Shown here: positions 52,284-60,370 of the stretch, one piece after another
How positions within the stretch are numbered: the stretch's first letter is position 1
Layout: the number at the start of each line of letters is the position of its first letter
DNA from: 630D-37 sp037478835
GTDB taxonomy: Bacteria > Chloroflexota > Anaerolineae > Anaerolineales > Villigracilaceae
Direction: 5' to 3'
NCBI GenBank assembly: GCA_037478835.1
Contig: JBBFLV010000006.1
Coordinates: 62,001 to 126,000 of the forward strand
DNA length: 64,000 nucleotides
Position numbers and translations under genes: made by a program
Notes under the pieces: model-generated
Told to the model about the DNA's origin: nothing
Databases searched by the model: none
The model's input: the letters and a program-made list of their open reading frames with translations, nothing else

Positions 52284-53270
52284 ATGACGAAAAAAGGTCG
52301 CGTTTTTTCCGGTGCCCGTCCCACGGGACGGCAACATTTAGGCAACTACCTCGGGGCGATCAAAAACTACGTCGCCCTGCAGGACGAATACGAGTGTATC
52401 TATTGCATTGTGGACTTGCACGCGCTGACAACGGTCGAAACGACCGAGAACCTGCGCCAGAATACCTACGAAATGGCGCTGGATTGGCTGGCAGCCGGCA
52501 TTCGCCCCGAGGAAACGATCGTCTTTGTCCAGTCTCATGTTCCACAGGTCACCGAATTACATCTGATTCTTTCGATGGTTACCCCTCTGGGTAAGCTCAC
52601 CGATCTACCAACCTTCAAGGAGAAAGTGCGGCAGCAGCCGGATAATGTCAACTACGGCCTGGTGGGCTATCCTGTGTTGATGACCGCCGACATTGTGCTC
52701 TATAAGGCAGAATTGGTCCCGGTGGGGATCGATCAGGCACCGCATATCGAATTTGCCCGTGAAACGGTACGTTCCTTCAATCATCGTTTCCGCACAAATG
52801 TGCTCATCGAACCGCAGATGAAGACGACCGAGGTCCCAAAGGTGATCGGCATCGATGGCAAAGAGAAAATGAGCAAGAGCTTGAACAATCACATCGAGCT
52901 GGCCGCCACGCCTGAGGAGACCCGTCAACGTGTCATGATGATGGTCACCGATCCGCAGCGCATCCGCCGCAGCGACCCGGGTAACCCGGACGTATGTAAC
53001 GTCTTCTCGATGCACAAGATCTTCTCCCCGGCAGAAGAAGTTGAGATGATCAATATCGAATGTCGGCGCGCCGGGATCGGCTGTGTGGATTGCAAAGCTC
53101 GTTTTGCGGCCAACCTAAACCGTCATTTAGAACCTTTCCGCGCCCGTCGGGCCGAAATTGCCGGCAATCCGGATTACGTCTGGGACGTGTTGCGTGATGG
53201 AGCACGGCGCGCCCGTGCCATTGCCGAAAAGACCATGGAAGAAGTGCGCGCCGCCGTGCAGTTACCCTGA
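52284..53270 (+). CDS. trpS: Tryptophanyl-tRNA synthetase
   Basis: 328 residues, class I synthetase. HIGH equivalent RPTGRQHLGNY near residue 12 and KMSKSLNN near 195; GYPVLMTADIVLYKAELVPVGIDQAPHIE is the adenosine/tryptophan pocket. Charges tRNA-Trp. It lies two bases after the Rdx-like gene and two bases before dtd, so the three are one transcript. Confidence 0.97.
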   Translation: MTKKGRVFSGARPTGRQHLGNYLGAIKNYVALQDEYECIYCIVDLHALTTVETTENLRQNTYEMALDWLAAGIRPEETIVFVQSHVPQVTELHLILSMVTPLGKLTDLPTFKEKVRQQPDNVNYGLVGYPVLMTADIVLYKAELVPVGIDQAPHIEFARETVRSFNHRFRTNVLIEPQMKTTEVPKVIGIDGKEKMSKSLNNHIELAATPEETRQRVMMMVTDPQRIRRSDPGNPDVCNVFSMHKIFSPAEEVEMINIECRRAGIGCVDCKARFAANLNRHLEPFRARRAEIAGNPDYVWDVLRDGARRARAIAEKTMEEVRAAVQLP

Positions 53271-53272
53271 AT

Positions 53273-53710
53273 ATGCGCTTAGTCCTGCAGCGCGTCCTTC
53301 GTGCCCGCGTCCTGGTAGACGGGGAAACGGTTGCCGAAATCGGTCCCGGTCTGCTGATTTTGCTTGGGATCGCGCCCTCCGATAACGAGGAAGTGGCGCG
53401 ATTCCTGGCCGAAAAGGTGGCCACTTTGCGCATTTTTGAAGATCAAGAGGGGAAAACAAACCTTTCCATTCAGGACGTGCAAGGGGAAGCGCTGGTGGTC
53501 TCCCAGTTTACACTCTATGCCGACACACGCAAAGGACGTCGGCCTTCTTTTACCGATGCCGCCCCTCCCCAAGTGGCTGCCCCCCTGGTTGAACGCTTTG
53601 CCCAATTGCTTCAAGAACAGGGAATCCCAACCCAGACCGGACGCTTCGGCGCCCATATGTTGGTCGAAATCCATAACGATGGGCCGTTTACCCTCTGGCT
53701 AGAACGTTGA
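53273..53710 (+). CDS. dtd: D-aminoacyl-tRNA deacylase
   Basis: 145 residues. Signature SQFTLYADTRKGRRPSF and the C-terminal NDGPFTLWLE (Gly-cisPro equivalent is in this family region). GRFGAHM replaces the common GxFGAxM. It removes D-amino acids from tRNA. Located next to trpS, fitting a translation-quality operon. Confidence 0.95.
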   Translation: MRLVLQRVLRARVLVDGETVAEIGPGLLILLGIAPSDNEEVARFLAEKVATLRIFEDQEGKTNLSIQDVQGEALVVSQFTLYADTRKGRRPSFTDAAPPQVAAPLVERFAQLLQEQGIPTQTGRFGAHMLVEIHNDGPFTLWLER

Positions 53711-53738
53711 CTTCTGGGGGAATCGACGCGCCAGCCTT

Positions 53739-54434
53739 TCAATCGGCCATCGAAGCCTGCTTTTGCATCTCGCTGCCCTGACGCAAAAGTTCTTGCAGGC
53801 GCGGGTGATCGCGATAGACCCCACGATACTTCTCCGGCAAAAGAGCGGCAATGCGGCACATGATTTCGTCGGTATAGGCACGCAGCGCCTGGTCCCGATC
53901 GCGTGCCGGCAAAGGTGGAAGGTGAAAAGCCGGCCCGGCACGCACCACGATTTTCGATCGGCGGAAATGCTTCAAATTATCTAAGACTTTGCGATCCTCG
54001 GTACCGTAGAGCCCAACAGGAACGATCGGCCGTTCCAGGCGGGCGGCCAGATAAGCTACCCCCGGCCTTCCCTCGGCCATCGTCTCCGTACGACTGCGCG
54101 TACCTTCTGGAGCGATCACCAGAATGTTTCCCGCCTCCATCAATTGCAAAATTTTGCGCAAGGCCTTGATATCTGGATTGAAACGGTCAATAAAAACCAG
54201 GTTCAACGGTTTGCGCAGCCAGCGAAAAAGAGCTACTTTTTCCCACTTTTCGGCCACCGGAATAAACATATCCGGCCGATCGATGGCATAAAAGAGCAAA
54301 AGCACATCTAGGAACCCCAAATGGTTCGATGCAATGACGAAGCTACCTTCGGGCAAATACTCGTAGCCCGAAATTTTGACATCGGCAATTATGTTGATCA
54401 GAAAGCGGATAAGAAGTCGAAGGAAGCGACGCAT
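53739..54434 (-). CDS. plsC: 1-acyl-sn-glycerol-3-phosphate acyltransferase, PlsC-like
   Basis: 231 residues with an N-terminal hydrophobic segment. The HX4D motif NHLGFLD, then FIDRFN, and the substrate-binding PEGTRSRTETMAEGRPG are all present. Transfers an acyl chain to lysophosphatidate in phospholipid synthesis. Convergent with dtd and divergent from the SH3 genes through a 32-base shared promoter. Confidence 0.9.
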   Translation of the reverse strand: MRRFLRLLIRFLINIIADVKISGYEYLPEGSFVIASNHLGFLDVLLLFYAIDRPDMFIPVAEKWEKVALFRWLRKPLNLVFIDRFNPDIKALRKILQLMEAGNILVIAPEGTRSRTETMAEGRPGVAYLAARLERPIVPVGLYGTEDRKVLDNLKHFRRSKIVVRAGPAFHLPPLPARDRDQALRAYTDEIMCRIAALLPEKYRGVYRDHPRLQELLRQGSEMQKQASMAD

Positions 54435-54449
54435 ACGGGCTCTCCGTCT

Positions 54450-54461
54450 CGATTATAATCG
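54450..54461. promoter_or_regulatory. Shared palindromic -10 element of divergent plsC and SH3 genes
   Basis: CGATTATAATCG is a perfect 12-bp palindrome carrying TATAAT on both strands (54454-54459 plus, 54457-54452 minus). Only 32 bases separate the two ATGs. For the plus-strand gene the predicted transcription start falls on or next to its ATG at 54467. Confidence 0.6.
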
Positions 54462-54466
54462 TTTCT

Positions 54467-55048
54467 ATGCGTTTGAAAAACCCGTTCACCCCTCTTTTGT
54501 TGCTCTTCCTGTGCCTATTTCTCTTTCAATCTGTGCAGGCGCAGGGTCCCGCTCCTACGGCCACCTTGAGCGGTCCTTATATTATCGTGACATACGATGA
54601 AGAGATCAACGTCCGTGCAGGACCCGGCACCTTGTACCCCATTGTAGGTAAGTTACCCCCCGGTGCCGTAGCCCCGGCCATCGGACTTTCGCCGGGACGG
54701 ATCTGGGTGCAGATCGTATACCCCGGTGCCGCGGATGGGAAGGGCTGGGTGCATTCCACGCTGGTGCGGCTCGTGACAACGAGTGACCTACCCATCATTC
54801 AACCGCCTCCAACCCCAACGCCGCGCATCACCGCGACCATCGATCCGACCCTAATGGCCGCCTTTCATTTTGAGCCAACCGCCACCCGCCTGCCCACTTT
54901 CACCGCGGCACCGCCCCTGGTTATCCCATCCTATCCTGCACCCGGTACCGAGACGTTACCCAATGATGCGGCGGGAATTTATATTCTTGGCTTTGCATTG
55001 TTGGGCATTTTAGGTCTGGCATTAAGCATCCGCAGACGAGGAGCATGA
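54467..55048 (+). CDS. Secreted SH3-domain protein with C-terminal membrane anchor
   Basis: 193 residues. Signal peptide LLLLFLCLFLFQSVQAQ, a bacterial SH3 domain (EEINVRAGPGTLYPIVGKLPPG, WVQIVYPG, GKGWVHSTLV), a Pro/Thr linker (PPPTPTPRITATIDPT) and a C-terminal helix (IYILGFALLGILGLALSI) with RRRGA. It probably binds cell-wall or surface components. No Shine-Dalgarno; a leaderless transcript is predicted. A diverged copy follows. Confidence 0.85.
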   Translation: MRLKNPFTPLLLLFLCLFLFQSVQAQGPAPTATLSGPYIIVTYDEEINVRAGPGTLYPIVGKLPPGAVAPAIGLSPGRIWVQIVYPGAADGKGWVHSTLVRLVTTSDLPIIQPPPTPTPRITATIDPTLMAAFHFEPTATRLPTFTAAPPLVIPSYPAPGTETLPNDAAGIYILGFALLGILGLALSIRRRGA

Positions 55049-55662
55049 AACGCAATCTTCGGACGATTCTCTTCTTTTTCTGGCTTGTCTTCTGTCTGTT
55101 GCTATCGAACATTGGTTTTCCCAGGCCGCAGCCGGCCCAGGCGCAGCAACCAACCGGTTCGATCCCAACGGTTACCAGCACGCCCTTGGGGCCGATGGTG
55201 ACGGTTTACGAGAACCTGGAAATTATCAACGTATATGCCGGCCCGGATATGTATATCTATCCTCCCGTTGGTGTCCTGTTGCGCGGTCAGAGTGCGCCTG
55301 CGCTGGGGCGATCAATCGACACGAATTGGATCCAGATCGCTTACCCTGGCGCTCCGGATGGAGTAGCCTGGGTATACGGACCTTGGGTTTCCTTATCGCC
55401 GGGACTGTTGCCCACCGTCACGCCGCCGCCGACCCCTACGCCCCGCGCCACGCCGGTGCTCGATCCAACTCTGGTGGCTTCCTATCTGGGGAATCTAACG
55501 CCCACCCGTTTACCTACATTCACTCCGGCCCCAGGGCTGGAAATTCCGCAGTTTAATCCTCCCACTGTCAGCGCCCCCTCCTTTCCAATCGGCCTGGCAA
55601 TCCTGATTTTGGCCGTGGGCGGCACACTAGGGATGATCTCGGTATTCACACGCAGGCGGTAG
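55045..55662 (+). CDS. Paralogous secreted SH3-like protein
   Basis: 205 residues, starting in an ATGA overlap with the preceding paralogue. Same layout: signal peptide ending PAQAQ, an SH3-like domain (LEIINVYAGPDMYIYPPVG, WIQIAYPGAPDGVAWVYGPWV), Pro/Thr linker with TPTPRATPVLDPTLVASYLG, a C-terminal helix and FTRRR. The shared DPTL(M/V)A and PTRLPTFT segments show tandem gene duplication. Confidence 0.85.
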   Translation: MKRNLRTILFFFWLVFCLLLSNIGFPRPQPAQAQQPTGSIPTVTSTPLGPMVTVYENLEIINVYAGPDMYIYPPVGVLLRGQSAPALGRSIDTNWIQIAYPGAPDGVAWVYGPWVSLSPGLLPTVTPPPTPTPRATPVLDPTLVASYLGNLTPTRLPTFTPAPGLEIPQFNPPTVSAPSFPIGLAILILAVGGTLGMISVFTRRR

Positions 55663-55689
55663 CTAATTCCCGTTTACCAAATTGGGATA

Positions 55690-56961
55690 TCAAAGCATCT
55701 CCTTCAAAAATTCGGCCACCTGCCGACGCGCCACCTGCGTCTGCGTGCCCTTTCGCAAGTCCTTGACCGTCACCATCCCCTGAGCCACTTCATCGGGACC
55801 GAGAACAAGGACGGCGTACATGCCCATGCGATCGGCATATCTGAACTGGCGCGGCAGCTTTGCCGTTTCAGGATAGCAGGCCACGTTCAGGCCGGCGCTT
55901 CGTAGTTCATCGGCCAATTTGAATGATTCCAGGAGATGGGCCTCATCGAACACGGTGACCAGGATCGGCGCAGGATTAATACGCAAGTTTTGCGGCAGAA
56001 GGCCGTATTTTTCCAGGATCAGCGTAATGACCACATCCCCCATCGCAAAACCGACACCCGGCAGCGGTTCGCCGCCGACATCGGCCAGCAGGTTGTCGTA
56101 GCGTCCACCGCCAAGGATGGCGCGCTTGATTTCCCCCCCCACTTCCCAGGCCTCGATCACCGTGCCGGTATAGTAAAGCAAGCCTCGCACAATAGAAGGT
56201 TCAAAGCGCACGTATGGAGCGATGCCCATCGCTTCCGCCGCGGCAAAGAAACGCACTAACTCATCCGATTCACGCCACAGATCACGATTCTCCAACATCT
56301 CGCCGATCTGTGTCAATTGTCGATCAGAAAGGCCGATTTCGCGGCCGTAGGCCAGCCATTCGTTCGGCTCCATCTTCTCGCGACGATCGATCCAAGTCGA
56401 AACGGCGGGGCGCATTTCCTGTGGGATTCCAAAAGCGTTGAATTGCGCGTCCATCAAGCGTCGATTGTTGACCATCACCAGCACCTGTTCCGGCTTCAGG
56501 CCCACTTGACGGAAGAAGCTCACCAGCACGGCAACGATCTCTGCATCCGCTTCTGGTGAGTTGACTCCGATCATATCCACGTTCCACTGAAAAAATTCCC
56601 GCGTCCGTCCCTTCTGAGGTCGCTCATAGCGCCAGAAAGGTCCGAAGGACCACCAACGCAACGGGAAAGCGAGCTCCTTTTGGCGCTGTGCTACCATGCG
56701 CGCCAGGCTGGGGGTCAGTTCCGGGCGTAGGGTGATCTGATCTCCGCCCCGATCGGTGAAAACATATGCCTGTTCCTTGACCAGTTCTTCTCCCGATTTC
56801 GCCGCATACAAATCCAGGCTTTCCAGGATAGGTGCCTCGTATTCTTGATAACCGAACGATTCCGAGACGCGCCGCATCATGTTATACAGCCAGGTGCGCA
56901 GTGCCATCTGTTCCGGGTAAAAATCACGGGTGCCTTTGACGGGCGGGATCACTCGTTTCAT
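55690..56961 (-). CDS. hisS: Histidyl-tRNA synthetase
   Basis: 423 residues from ATG 56961 (GGAGGT upstream). Class II motif 1 region VKGTRDFYPEQM, motif 2 FWRYERPQKGRTREFFQWNVDMIG, histidine motifs RGLLYYTGTVIEAW and motif 3 GGGRYDNL...GVGFAMGDVVI. A C-terminal anticodon-binding domain is present. The LLYYTGTVIE reading differs slightly from the common GLDYYTGTVFE. Charges tRNA-His. Confidence 0.95.
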   Translation of the reverse strand: MKRVIPPVKGTRDFYPEQMALRTWLYNMMRRVSESFGYQEYEAPILESLDLYAAKSGEELVKEQAYVFTDRGGDQITLRPELTPSLARMVAQRQKELAFPLRWWSFGPFWRYERPQKGRTREFFQWNVDMIGVNSPEADAEIVAVLVSFFRQVGLKPEQVLVMVNNRRLMDAQFNAFGIPQEMRPAVSTWIDRREKMEPNEWLAYGREIGLSDRQLTQIGEMLENRDLWRESDELVRFFAAAEAMGIAPYVRFEPSIVRGLLYYTGTVIEAWEVGGEIKRAILGGGRYDNLLADVGGEPLPGVGFAMGDVVITLILEKYGLLPQNLRINPAPILVTVFDEAHLLESFKLADELRSAGLNVACYPETAKLPRQFRYADRMGMYAVLVLGPDEVAQGMVTVKDLRKGTQTQVARRQVAEFLKEML

Positions 56962-57006
56962 TAGGAAAACCTCCGCAGAAGAAGATACCTTGTCGACCTT
57001 CAAGCT

Positions 57007-58704
57007 TTAATTCGGCAATTCGGCATTATAGCCGTTTTCTCGCAAAAACTTTTCTCGATTCGCCGCGCGGGCGATCTTGCCGCTGGACGTCTTAATTAAC
57101 CATTTCGCATCTACTACGCTCACATAGCGCACGGTGATGGCTGAATTGCGCGTTACGTGGAGCCGAATGGCCTCGGCGATCCGTTCACGTTCTGCCGGGT
57201 CGGAAGTGTCCACTTCTGCTACGATGGCCACCTCCTCCGTCCCTAGCGATTCATCGAAGATGCCGAACGCCACAACGCGACCGGGATGAACGCCGGGAAC
57301 TTCTCCGGCAAGGGCCTCCAGGTCCTGGGGATAGACATTTTTCCCACCGACGATAATAATATCCTTTTTGCGCCCGGAAATGTAGAGTTCTCCATCGGCC
57401 AGGTAACCGAGATCACCGGTGAGATACCAGCCATCGCGCAAAGCTTTTTGGGTCAGATCGGGACGATTAAAGTAACCGGTTAACATACAATCAGACTGAA
57501 TGGCAATTTCACCGATGACGCGTTCCGGCAGGTCGCGCCCATGCTCGTCGACGATGCGCACGCGGGTATTCCGCAGCGGGCGACCGCTGGACATCATCAC
57601 CAGCGAAGGCCGGCCTTCTACGGCAGGACGAGCCACGCGTTCGCTCATGAAAGCTTCGCGATCGATGCGATCGGTGCGAGGGGGCTCACCCAAGCGGCTT
57701 TGGGTAACGCCAAAGACGTTCTCGGCCATCGCATAACTCGTTTGAAGCGCCTCGTAACGCAATCCGTAGGCCTTGAAGCGTTCGTAAAATGCCTGATGAC
57801 TTTCCCAGCGCACCGGCTCTGAACAATTGATCACCGCGCGCCAGGAACGTAAATCTACACCGTTCAATTGTGTATCGCGCACTTTTTGAGCACAGAAATT
57901 ATAGGCAAAATTCGGCAACCAGGAGAGCGTGCCGCGATAACGCGAGACCGCTTGAAAGAGCCGATGAGGGGCACGTACCCAATCAAACGGTGACATCAGC
58001 ACCAGCGGCACACCCCGCAGCACGGGCATAATGAAGCCGGCGATCAAGCCCATATCATGATATAGCGGGAGCCAGGATACGATCACATCTTGCTCGTTCA
58101 GCTCAATCGCTTCAGAATAAGCCTCCAGCTGATTGAGCACTGCCCGATGGGAAAGCGCAACCCCTTTCTGCAACCCGGTAGTGCCGGAAGAGTGCTGCAA
58201 CAACACCACATCCTCTTCTCTCCGCCGCAAACCGGGCAACCATGCCAGATCGTTGAGGGTTTCTGACCGTTCAAAGGCATCTGTGGTGATCAAAGCACGC
58301 ACCGAGCTTTCGGGAGTGATCGCCTGGTGCACCTCGGCGGCAAATTCCGGGTAGGTCACGATGGCTGTTGGACGAGTGATGTGGATGAGCGCTTGCAGGT
58401 CGGCACGATAGCGCTCCGGCGAAAGCTTCTCGGTAAGAAAAGGCATGATCGAGGGGATGGCACCGTAGAGGATCGCGCCGAAGAAAGCGAAGACCAGATC
58501 GCTCCCGTGCTGCAAAATCAACACGACCACTTCGCCTTCGCAAATTCCTTCGCGTCGCAAAGTAGCCGCAAAGGCTTCGGCGCCTTTCATCAAATCAGCG
58601 TAAGTGAGAGGGCGATCTTCCTGACCGGCATGTTGCAGGATGACGCTGACCCGATCGGGATGGCGCTCGAAGTGTTCCTTCAGAATCTGTGCCAGGGTGC
58701 TCAT
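57007..58704 (-). CDS. AMP-dependent acyl ligase (acyl-ACP/CoA synthetase)
   Basis: 565 residues of the ANL superfamily. AMP-binding LLQHSSGTTGLQKGVALSH, acid box SWLPLYHDMGLIAG, core GYFNRPDLTQKALRDGWYLTGDLGYL, hinge ISGRKKDIIIVGGKNVYPQDLE and C-terminal Lys in LIKTSSGKIAR. It overlaps the acyl carrier protein gene by 4 bases, so it probably loads an acyl or amino-acyl group onto that ACP. Fatty acyl-AMP ligase and DltA-like activities are both possible; the substrate cannot be read. Confidence 0.88.
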   Translation of the reverse strand: MSTLAQILKEHFERHPDRVSVILQHAGQEDRPLTYADLMKGAEAFAATLRREGICEGEVVVLILQHGSDLVFAFFGAILYGAIPSIMPFLTEKLSPERYRADLQALIHITRPTAIVTYPEFAAEVHQAITPESSVRALITTDAFERSETLNDLAWLPGLRRREEDVVLLQHSSGTTGLQKGVALSHRAVLNQLEAYSEAIELNEQDVIVSWLPLYHDMGLIAGFIMPVLRGVPLVLMSPFDWVRAPHRLFQAVSRYRGTLSWLPNFAYNFCAQKVRDTQLNGVDLRSWRAVINCSEPVRWESHQAFYERFKAYGLRYEALQTSYAMAENVFGVTQSRLGEPPRTDRIDREAFMSERVARPAVEGRPSLVMMSSGRPLRNTRVRIVDEHGRDLPERVIGEIAIQSDCMLTGYFNRPDLTQKALRDGWYLTGDLGYLADGELYISGRKKDIIIVGGKNVYPQDLEALAGEVPGVHPGRVVAFGIFDESLGTEEVAIVAEVDTSDPAERERIAEAIRLHVTRNSAITVRYVSVVDAKWLIKTSSGKIARAANREKFLRENGYNAELPN

Positions 58705-58949
58705 GCTGTCTTGCGTTGTCGGATCAAATCGGCAAGCTGTTCCAGCGTGTCAAAAGTAGCCGCGTTCAGTTCCGTATCTTCCAAATGAACGCCAAACGTA
58801 TCTTCCACGAAAAGTGCCAGGTCCACCAGATGGAAAGAATCGATCAGACCACTGGAAATGAGCGGCTGATTTGCCTCCAGGGCGCGTGATGGGTTTTTGA
58901 GAATCTCACGGGCGATGTATTCGGAAAGGGTTTGGATGATAGTGTCCAT
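58701..58949 (-). CDS. Acyl carrier protein
   Basis: 82 residues from ATG 58949. The phosphopantetheine site is LISSGLIDSFHLVDL, with Ser in IDSFHL. Size and helical pattern fit a stand-alone carrier. It is linked by ATGA to the acyl ligase and starts 2 bases after the microprotein stop. It is distinct from fatty-acid synthase AcpP, which usually reads DSLD; a DltC-like carrier is a good comparison. Confidence 0.88.
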   Translation of the reverse strand: MDTIIQTLSEYIAREILKNPSRALEANQPLISSGLIDSFHLVDLALFVEDTFGVHLEDTELNAATFDTLEQLADLIRQRKTA

Positions 58950-58951
58950 GT

Positions 58952-59083
58952 TCAAAATCCTTGATAGATCCAGGTAGGGGTAAGATCGGAGGTGAAAATA
59001 ACCAGAGCCGTCAGGATCAACGCCAACGCAAATGCGAGGGCGTTTTCGCGGGTGAAAAGATGCTTTTGCAGAAAGGCCCTCAT
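58952..59083 (-). CDS. 43-residue membrane microprotein, DltX-like
   Basis: ATG 59083 overlaps the prfB stop (ATGA), with GGAGGTGA 7 bases upstream, an excellent ribosome-binding site. It reads MRAFLQKHLFTRENALAFAL, a hydrophobic helix (LAFALALILTALVIF), and ends TPTWIYQGF. DltX microproteins of D-alanylation operons have one helix and a conserved C-terminal (F/W)IYxxF-like end with an essential Tyr. The next two genes are an ACP and an acyl ligase, equivalents of DltC and DltA. The gene is well supported; the DltX link is inference and no MBOAT (DltB) gene is in the window. Confidence 0.65.
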   Translation of the reverse strand: MRAFLQKHLFTRENALAFALALILTALVIFTSDLTPTWIYQGF

Positions 59084-60175
59084 GGTTTCTCACCTCCGAA
59101 CTGACGCAGGTATGCGATCATAAACTCATCAATTTCGCCATCCAACACGGCCTGGGTATTGCCGGTTTCATAGTCAGTGCGATGGTCCTTGACCATCTGA
59201 TAGGGATGGAGTACATAGGAGCGAATCTGATTGCCCCATTCCGCTTTGACGTATTCACCTCGTAGCAGAGCAATCTCTTCTTCCTTTTCGGCACGTTTCA
59301 GCTCAAAAAGCCGAGCTCGCAGGATACGCATGGCCGTTTCTTTGTTCTGCACCTGCGAGCGTTCGTTTTCGCAGCTGACCACGATCCCGGTTGGAATATG
59401 CGTAATGCGCACCGCGGTAGCATTTTTCTGTACGTTCTGCCCGCCGGCGCTGGAAGCGCGATAGACGTCTATTCTTAGGTCCTTCGGATCGATCACCACT
59501 TCCGGATCGTCCATAGCAATTTGCGGCAAGACCTCCACAAGCGCAAAGGACGTATGTCGTCGGTGAGCGGCATCGAACGGCGAAAGGCGCACCAGCCGAT
59601 GCACTCCCTTTTCCGAACGTAGATAGCCATAGGCATATTTGCCGTTGACGGCGATCGTCACACTTTTGATGCCGGCTTCTTCGCCTTCGGTGAGATCAAG
59701 AATTTCTGTTTCGTAGCCCCGGCGCTCGGCCCAGCGCAGATACATGCGCATGAGCATGGAGGCCCAATCTTGCGAATCGGTGCCGCCCGCACCGGCGTGG
59801 ATGGCCAGCAGAGCATCGCCGGCATCATACGGCCCGGAAAGCATGGCGGCAAAGGAGCGCTTTTCAAATTCTTCTTCCAGCAGTTGGGTTTCCTGCCTCA
59901 GCTCGCTCAGCAGGCTATCATCGTCCATGCGTGCCAATTCAAGGGCATCTTGGACACGCCGCTGAAAAGCCTGCCAGCCTTCGACTTCCTCACGCAATTC
60001 CGCCAGCCGACGCATCAAACGTTGCGCGGCCGCCGTATCATTCCAAAGATCGGGAGATTCACTGCGTTTCTTTAGCTCTTCCAGCTCTTGCTCTTTGGCA
60101 TCCAGGTCAAAGACGCCTCCGCAATTGCTCGATGTTTTCCTGAAGTTGTGAAAGGCGTTCGATCAGCTCGTTCAT
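59080..60175 (-). CDS. prfB: Peptide chain release factor 2, expressed by programmed +1 frameshift
   Basis: The first 22 codons start at ATG 60175 (GAGGAGAG upstream) and read MNELIERLSQLQ and so on to CTT, followed by in-frame TGA (60109-60107). After a +1 shift the frame continues DLDAKEQELEELKKR and on to the TGA at 59080, 364 residues in total. RF2 features: SPF tripeptide in RLSPFDAAHRRHTSF (stop recognition of UGA/UAA) and SSAGGQNVQ (GGQ). Frameshifting gives autoregulation: low RF2 favours the shift. RF2 also competes at the UGA of the selenoprotein candidate in this window. Confidence 0.95.
60107..60112 (-). promoter_or_regulatory. RF2 programmed +1 frameshift site
   Basis: Minus strand CTT TGA C with GGAGG three bases upstream of the CTT, the same spacing as the classical Escherichia coli site. 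Codon 22 is the slippage codon. Confidence 0.92.
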
Positions 60176-60206
60176 ACTCTCCTCAAAATTTTGGTGGGTT
60201 TCAAAG

Positions 60207-60370
60207 ATAGACGGTAGACTGTGGACGGTAGACCGTGGACCGTGAACGGATTGGGAAATTCTCTCCACTTTCCCACTCTCACGTTCTCCCGTTCTCCGTC
60301 TCTCCCGTTCTCACATTCTCCCGCTCTCTCGTTCTCCATCTCTCCCGCTCTCACCCTCTCCCATCCTCCC
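60207..60370. repeat. Low-complexity pyrimidine-rich tract and short repeats
   Basis: From 60207 near-repeats of GGTAGAC(C/T)GTGGAC; from about 60260 to 60370 a degenerate array of TCTCCCGTTCTC and TCTCCATCTC units. On the minus strand it is purine-rich, and the last codons of ftsY (EREDGRG) come from it. It fills the 175-base gap between ftsY and prfB. Confidence 0.75.
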
